A DNA stretch of 64,000 bases from Planktosalinus lacus (GTDB lineage Bacteria > Bacteroidota > Bacteroidia > Flavobacteriales > Flavobacteriaceae), in contig NZ_BMGK01000006.1 of the NCBI RefSeq assembly GCF_014640155.1, positions 124,001 to 188,000 of the forward strand, given 5' to 3'. Position numbers and translations under genes: made by a program. The notes beneath the pieces are model-generated. The model did no database searches. It saw only the letters and a program-made list of their open reading frames with translations, and was not told the origin of the DNA. The stretch's first letter is position 1; every line of letters starts with the position of its first letter. Of the stretch, positions 60,228 to 64,000 are shown in pieces.

Positions 60228-60974
60228 TTAAGTTAGCATTCCGCCATCAACATTAAGCACTTGCCCGGTAACATATGATGACAAATCACTGGCTAAAAAC
60301 ACACATGCGTTTGCTATATCTTCAGGTGCTCCTCCACGTTTTAAAGGAATAGCATCTCTCCAGCCCTGCACTGTGTTTTCATCAAGTTTTGCGGTCATTT
60401 CGGTTTCAATAAAACCCGGTGCAATTGCATTACAACGAATATTTCTTGACCCCAATTCCAATGCAACTGATTTTGTAAAACCAATTATACCGGCTTTTGA
60501 AGCCGCATAGTTTGTCTGACCTGCATTGCCTTTTACTCCTACCACCGAACTCATATTTATAATAGAACCCTGTCGTTGTTTTAGCATAGTGCGCTGCACT
60601 GCTTTGGTCATATTAAAGACAGACTTGAGGTTTACTTCAATTACCTTATCGAAATCTTCTTCTGAAATACGCATCAAAAGGTTATCTTTAGTAATTCCTG
60701 CGTTATTTATCAATATATCGATGCTGCCAAATTCCTTTACCACATCTTCTGCAAGTTCTTGAGATTGCTGAAAGTTTGCAGCATCACTTTTATATGCTTT
60801 GGCTTTAATGCCTTCTTTTGTGAGTTGATTTTCTAATGCTAAAGCTGCTTCTTCAGAAGAGCTATATGTAAATGCTACATTGGCACCGTGTTTTGCAAAT
60901 ACTTCTGCAATTCCTTTACCGATACCTCTACTTCCACCTGTTATAATTGCTGTTTTTCCTGATAGTAGTTTCAT
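60228..60974 (-). CDS. fabG: 3-oxoacyl-ACP reductase
   Basis: This 248-residue classical SDR has the FabG-specific blocks: cofactor TGGSRGIGKGIA (residues 12-23), INNAGITKDNLLMR, the catalytic S143, Y156 and K160 (NMSSVVGVKGNAGQTNYAAS), and the C-terminal CNAIAPGFIETEMT and VTGQVLNVDGGML. It reduces 3-ketoacyl-ACP with NADPH in fatty-acid elongation. It is separated from sucD by a terminator and is followed by the VWA gene on the same strand. Confidence 0.95.
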   Translation of the reverse strand: MKLLSGKTAIITGGSRGIGKGIAEVFAKHGANVAFTYSSSEEAALALENQLTKEGIKAKAYKSDAANFQQSQELAEDVVKEFGSIDILINNAGITKDNLLMRISEEDFDKVIEVNLKSVFNMTKAVQRTMLKQRQGSIINMSSVVGVKGNAGQTNYAASKAGIIGFTKSVALELGSRNIRCNAIAPGFIETEMTAKLDENTVQGWRDAIPLKRGGAPEDIANACVFLASDLSSYVTGQVLNVDGGMLT

Positions 60975-61031
60975 ATACTGGTTTTAATTAATAGTTGTCA
61001 CCAAATATACGCAATTGCACTATGAACAAAC

Positions 61032-61058
61032 AAAAAAACCTCTCGAAAATCGAGAGGT
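61032..61058 (-). terminator. Intrinsic terminator of sucD
   Basis: On the minus strand ACCTCTCG pairs with CGAGAGGT around ATTTT, followed by a run of seven T. It lies 26 bases after the sucD stop codon. Confidence 0.88.
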
Positions 61059-61083
61059 CAATTTGTTAATCTATTCAGAAAAT

Positions 61084-61956
61084 TTAGGCGAGTACTTCTG
61101 CTACTTTCTTACCTATTTCTGCAGGAGAGTCTACAACGTGAATGCCGTGTTCTCTCATGATTTTCTTTTTAGCTGCAGCTGTATCTTCACTTCCACCAAC
61201 TATAGCACCGGCGTGACCCATTGTTCTACCGGCGGGTGCTGTTTCTCCGGCAATAAACCCTACAACGGGTTTCTTGCTACCACTTTCTTTATACCATTTA
61301 GCGGCGTCTGCTTCAAGTTGTCCACCAATTTCACCAATCATAACAACACATTTTGTTTCGTCATCATTAATCAATAACTCCAGTGCTTCTTTAGTTGTTG
61401 TTCCAATTATGGGGTCACCTCCAATTCCAATGGCCGTCGTGATTCCCAATCCTTGTTTTACAACTTGATCTGCTGCTTCATAGGTAAGTGTTCCTGATTT
61501 TGATACCAAGCCAACATTCCCCTTTTTAAATACAAAACCAGGCATGATGCCAACTTTTGCTTCTTCAGGAGTTATTACGCCAGGACAATTGGGACCTACC
61601 AACCTACAGTTTTTGTTTTTAATGTAGTTATTTACTTTGATCATATCTGCTACAGGAATTCCTTCCGTAATCGTAATAATTACTTTAATGCCTGAATCAG
61701 CAGCTTCCATAATTGCATCGGCGGCAAAAGCAGGAGGTACAAAAATGATAGTTGTATCAGCTCCCGTCTTATCCACAGCTTCAGAAACGGTGTTGAAAAC
61801 AGGTTTATCAAGATGTGTTTGCCCACCTTTTCCGGGAGTTACACCACCCACTACGTTTGTACCATATTCAATCATTTGACTTGCGTGAAAAGTACCTTCA
61901 CTACCTGTAAAACCTTGGACAATTATCTTGGAATCTTTATTAACTAGAACACTCAT
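61084..61956 (-). CDS. sucD: Succinyl-CoA synthetase alpha subunit
   Basis: This 290-residue protein has the CoA-binding Rossmann part (VQGFTGSEGTFHASQMIEYG, VVGGVTPGKGGQTH), the conserved GPNCPGVITP and the phospho-histidine H248 in RTMGHAGAI. Length and motifs are those of a normal alpha subunit. The beta subunit sucC is not in this window, as is usual in Flavobacteriia where the two genes are unlinked. It converts succinyl-CoA to succinate with GTP or ATP formation. Confidence 0.96.
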   Translation of the reverse strand: MSVLVNKDSKIIVQGFTGSEGTFHASQMIEYGTNVVGGVTPGKGGQTHLDKPVFNTVSEAVDKTGADTTIIFVPPAFAADAIMEAADSGIKVIITITEGIPVADMIKVNNYIKNKNCRLVGPNCPGVITPEEAKVGIMPGFVFKKGNVGLVSKSGTLTYEAADQVVKQGLGITTAIGIGGDPIIGTTTKEALELLINDDETKCVVMIGEIGGQLEADAAKWYKESGSKKPVVGFIAGETAPAGRTMGHAGAIVGGSEDTAAAKKKIMREHGIHVVDSPAEIGKKVAEVLA

Positions 61957-62017
61957 TGAAATATATAGTTTTTATGAATTTGACTGCAAAAATAAACTTT
62001 TAAAACGAGTTTAAAAA

Positions 62018-62434
62018 TTATACTTTAACTCTATGATATGATTTTTGTGTATCATCTTTATCTGTTACCGGCTGACTGATTTGATATCCTTTATAAAGCT
62101 GATTGTCTTTTACCTCCCATATAGCAATGAAATGGGCTATTCCCAGTTCTTCATTGGGGTTTTCAACTGTTGTTATATAGTATTTATATCGTATCGTTAC
62201 AAAATTATCATCTTGAAGTAAATGACTGATTTCTATGCGCATATCAGCATAATTGCGTTTTACTTCATTAAAGAAATCTTTTAAATCATCAAAATTTAAA
62301 ATTGAAAGCCCGTCTGTTGTGCTATTCCAAATTAAAGTAAGCTCTGGATGAACATAACGTTCAATCAGGTTTTTCTCTTTTATGAAATCTGATTCATAAA
62401 AAGATTTGACGATTTCTTTCACTTTTTTGCTCAT
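62018..62434 (-). CDS. NTF2-like (SnoaL-type) protein
   Basis: This 138-residue cytoplasmic protein has the NTF2-like pattern EIVKSFYESDFIKEKNLIER, YVHPELTLIWNSTTDG, MRIEISHLLQDDNFVTIRYK and AIWEVKDNQLYKGYQIS. There is no signal peptide, in contrast to the lipoprotein member at 2451. It is located between lpxD-like (six-base gap) and sucD (61 bases), a position conserved in look for flavobacteria. The ligand is unknown. Confidence 0.82.
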   Translation of the reverse strand: MSKKVKEIVKSFYESDFIKEKNLIERYVHPELTLIWNSTTDGLSILNFDDLKDFFNEVKRNYADMRIEISHLLQDDNFVTIRYKYYITTVENPNEELGIAHFIAIWEVKDNQLYKGYQISQPVTDKDDTQKSYHRVKV

Positions 62435-62440
62435 AGAAAG

Positions 62441-63382
62441 TTATTTTTTCAATTTATTAATTTCATCTATCAATGAAGGAATCAGTTTAATAGATGCAAT
62501 TTCTTTGTATTTTGACCTAAAGTCATCTGCAGGAGTTCCAAAATAAGATTTTCCTCCTTCAAGCGATTTGCTAATCCCTGATTGTGCAGAAATAATGGCT
62601 TTTTTACCAATGGTTATTCCGCTGGTTACTCCCACCTGACCCCAAAGAGTGACTTCATCTTCAATTACCACACAGCCTGCAATGCCTGTTTGTGATGCAA
62701 TGAGGCATTTTTTCCCAATTACTGTATCGTGACCAATGTGCACCTGATTATCAATTTTAGTGCCTTCGCCAATAGTTGTGTCTCCGGTAACTCCTTTGTC
62801 TATGGTACATTGTGCACCAATATCAACATTGTTTTTAATGAGGACCCTTCCTCCACTAATAAGTTTATCAAAACCTTCCGGTCTGTTTTTATAGTAAAAA
62901 GCATCTGAACCTAAAACAGTACCGGCATGAATAGTTACTCCATCACCAATGATAGTATTGTCATAAATTGATACGTTTGAATGAATAAGGCAGTTCCTAC
63001 CGATTTGCACATTATTACCAATAAATACATTGGGCTGAATGACTGTTTCCTCACCTATTTGTGATGATGAAGAAATGGAGTCTTTTGAAGCAATAAACGG
63101 ATTGAAATGAATGGTTAGTTTATTAAAATCCCTAAATGGATCGTCTGATATTAAAAGTGCCTTCCCTTCAGGGCATTCTACTTGTTTATTTATTAATATA
63201 ATTGTTGCAGCTGAAGTTAAAGCTTTCTCATAGTATTTTGGATGATCTACAAAAACAATATCACCGGATTCTACAACGTGAATTTCATTCATTCCAAGTA
63301 CAGGAAATTCAGCATGTCCCACATAATCACAATTTAATATTTTTGCAATTTGTTCTAACGATTGTTGTGGGTGGAACTTCAT
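62441..63382 (-). CDS. lpxD: LpxD-like UDP-3-O-acylglucosamine N-acyltransferase
   Basis: This 313-residue acyltransferase has an N-terminal uridine-binding-type domain (residues ~1-105) and a left-handed beta-helix of hexapeptide repeats, including GSDAFYYKNRPEGF and the catalytic-type His in NQVHIGHDTVIG (H218), and a C-terminal helix. It corresponds to the shorter second LpxD-like protein that many Flavobacteriia encode near sucD, apart from the lpxC/lpxA cluster, so strict LpxD function is not assured. Its start overlaps the mgsA stop by four bases. Confidence 0.85.
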   Translation of the reverse strand: MKFHPQQSLEQIAKILNCDYVGHAEFPVLGMNEIHVVESGDIVFVDHPKYYEKALTSAATIILINKQVECPEGKALLISDDPFRDFNKLTIHFNPFIASKDSISSSSQIGEETVIQPNVFIGNNVQIGRNCLIHSNVSIYDNTIIGDGVTIHAGTVLGSDAFYYKNRPEGFDKLISGGRVLIKNNVDIGAQCTIDKGVTGDTTIGEGTKIDNQVHIGHDTVIGKKCLIASQTGIAGCVVIEDEVTLWGQVGVTSGITIGKKAIISAQSGISKSLEGGKSYFGTPADDFRSKYKEIASIKLIPSLIDEINKLKK

Positions 63383-63762
63383 GGTTTTATCTGGTTTTGA
63401 TAATGTTCGAGTAAAATTTCTCCTGCTGTATGGTTTGTTGCCAAAGGAACGTTGTGAACGTCACATAGTCTCATTAGCATAGAAACGTCTACTTCGTGGG
63501 GATGTTTCCCTAATGGGTCTCTAAAAAATATTACAGCAGTAATCTCGCCCCGGCTAACCATTGCCGCAATTTCAGCATCGCCACCCATAGGCCCACTTTG
63601 CACTGTTTCCACTTTTTCAATGCCGGCATCCCTGATCATTTTCCCAGTGGTACCGGTTGCGACAATTTTTACATTTTCAAGATTAAAAAACCGCAATCTT
63701 CGCATAACAAAAGCAACCATTTCAGGTTTTTTATTATCGTGAGCTATTAGGGCAAATTTCAT
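63379..63762 (-). CDS. mgsA: Methylglyoxal synthase
   Basis: This 127-residue enzyme has the residues of the family in order: H8 and D9 (LIAHDNKK), the phosphate-binding ATGTTG (residues 35-40), catalytic D62 (QSGPMGGDAEIAAM), H89 and D92 (HPHEVDV), and a C-terminal NHTAGEI. It turns dihydroxyacetone phosphate into methylglyoxal and phosphate. The length is like Gram-positive forms, shorter than the 152 residues of E. coli. It overlaps lpxD-like by four bases, so its translation is coupled. Confidence 0.93.
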   Translation of the reverse strand: MKFALIAHDNKKPEMVAFVMRRLRFFNLENVKIVATGTTGKMIRDAGIEKVETVQSGPMGGDAEIAAMVSRGEITAVIFFRDPLGKHPHEVDVSMLMRLCDVHNVPLATNHTAGEILLEHYQNQIKP

Positions 63763-63784
63763 TTGTTTTATAAAAATTTAAGAA

Positions 63785-64000
63785 TTAAAGCCAACAAGGT
63801 TTATTGTTTTCCATATCGTTAAGGGTTTGTAAATCTATATCAAATTCTCCAGAAATGTGAATTTCCTCCTCATTTTCTATACTGTAGATTTGACCTTGAA
63901 AAGTACCTTTTATAATACCACTTTCTTGATTATAGGCGGTAATTGAAATGTTTCCTGAATTTCCCTTACTAAAATAAATATATGTGTTTTCATCAGAACC
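63785..64000 (-). CDS. DUF6252-like protein, 3' end only (cut by window edge)
   Basis: The final 71 codons of a minus-strand gene run off the right edge; stop codon TAA at 63785-63787. The visible part is beta-rich: NTYIYFSKGNSGNISITAYN, GIIKGTFQGQIYSIE and ISGEFDIDLQTL, a pattern of alternating strands with GxFxG/GEFDI endings resembling DUF6252 lipoproteins of flavobacteria. The N-terminus and any lipobox are outside the window. It stops 22 bases before the mgsA start and probably belongs to the same transcript. Confidence 0.5.
   Translation of the reverse strand, partial: GSDENTYIYFSKGNSGNISITAYNQESGIIKGTFQGQIYSIENEEEIHISGEFDIDLQTLNDMENNKPCWL

Overview
The window is AT-rich DNA from a flavobacterium (Bacteroidota, most likely Flavobacteriaceae, probably marine). 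The evidence is a type IX secretion C-terminal sorting domain on a beta-propeller protein, families that are largely Bacteroidota-specific (DUF6090, DUF4199, SatD next to DUF3307, TamA/TamB with a lipoprotein OmpA), promoters of the TTG-N17-23-TAnnTTTG type, A-rich leaders with few Shine-Dalgarno sequences, and a second short lpxD-like gene near sucD. No rRNA, tRNA, CRISPR array, insertion sequence or phage gene was recognised.

Layout. 1-4.3 kb is an accessory run of unrelated plus-strand genes: a truncated sensor propeller, a membrane protein, a TPR lipoprotein, an NTF2-like lipoprotein, a VOC lipoprotein and a DUF6090 protein. 4.3-5.7 kb holds a secreted amidohydrolase framed by two related 33-base repeats. 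5.9-7.8 kb is an RsbQ-type hydrolase translationally coupled to a PAS histidine kinase. 7.8-10.2 kb is a patch of decay: an intact CsbD-like gene beside a ruined tandem copy, a SRPBCC/AHSA1 pseudogene, a truncated DUF4199 copy (the intact one lies at 16.0 kb), and a PNPOx-type stress gene split by one in-frame TAA. 10.2-20 kb carries an APC permease, a divergent pair of opposed lipid enzymes (diacylglycerol-kinase-like and App1 phosphatidate-phosphatase-like), a T9SS propeller protein, GNAT, DinB, a DUF2975/XRE pair, a DUF2383 protein and a SYLF protein.

20-40 kb is mainly envelope and housekeeping: Old Yellow Enzyme, DoxX, the tamB-tamA operon, an OmpA lipoprotein, a pirin that has lost its HPH segment, a CBS protein, an FKBP isomerase, an M28 peptidase, a bifunctional PBP1 and a DEAH helicase. 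At 40.1-40.5 kb lie two tandem 43-residue basic microproteins, which are paralogues of each other, behind a perfect palindrome and an ECF-sigma-like promoter. This is the best candidate in the window for something undescribed.

40.5-64 kb carries an SDR, a VanX-type dipeptidase, an M16 peptidase, DUF3817-MscS-EEP genes, Nudix-DUF72, an aldehyde dehydrogenase, a satD-DUF3307 operon behind three 29-bp-spaced palindromes, a GreA/B-like factor, corA, DUF1853, an anchored OmpA-like protein paired with a membrane HhH-like protein, a prohibitin, a VWA protein, fabG, sucD, an NTF2-like gene, lpxD-like and mgsA, and it runs off the right edge in a DUF6252-like gene. Functional themes are outer-membrane biogenesis, peptidoglycan and lipid turnover, and general or energy stress (RsbQ, CsbD, PNPOx, DUF2383).
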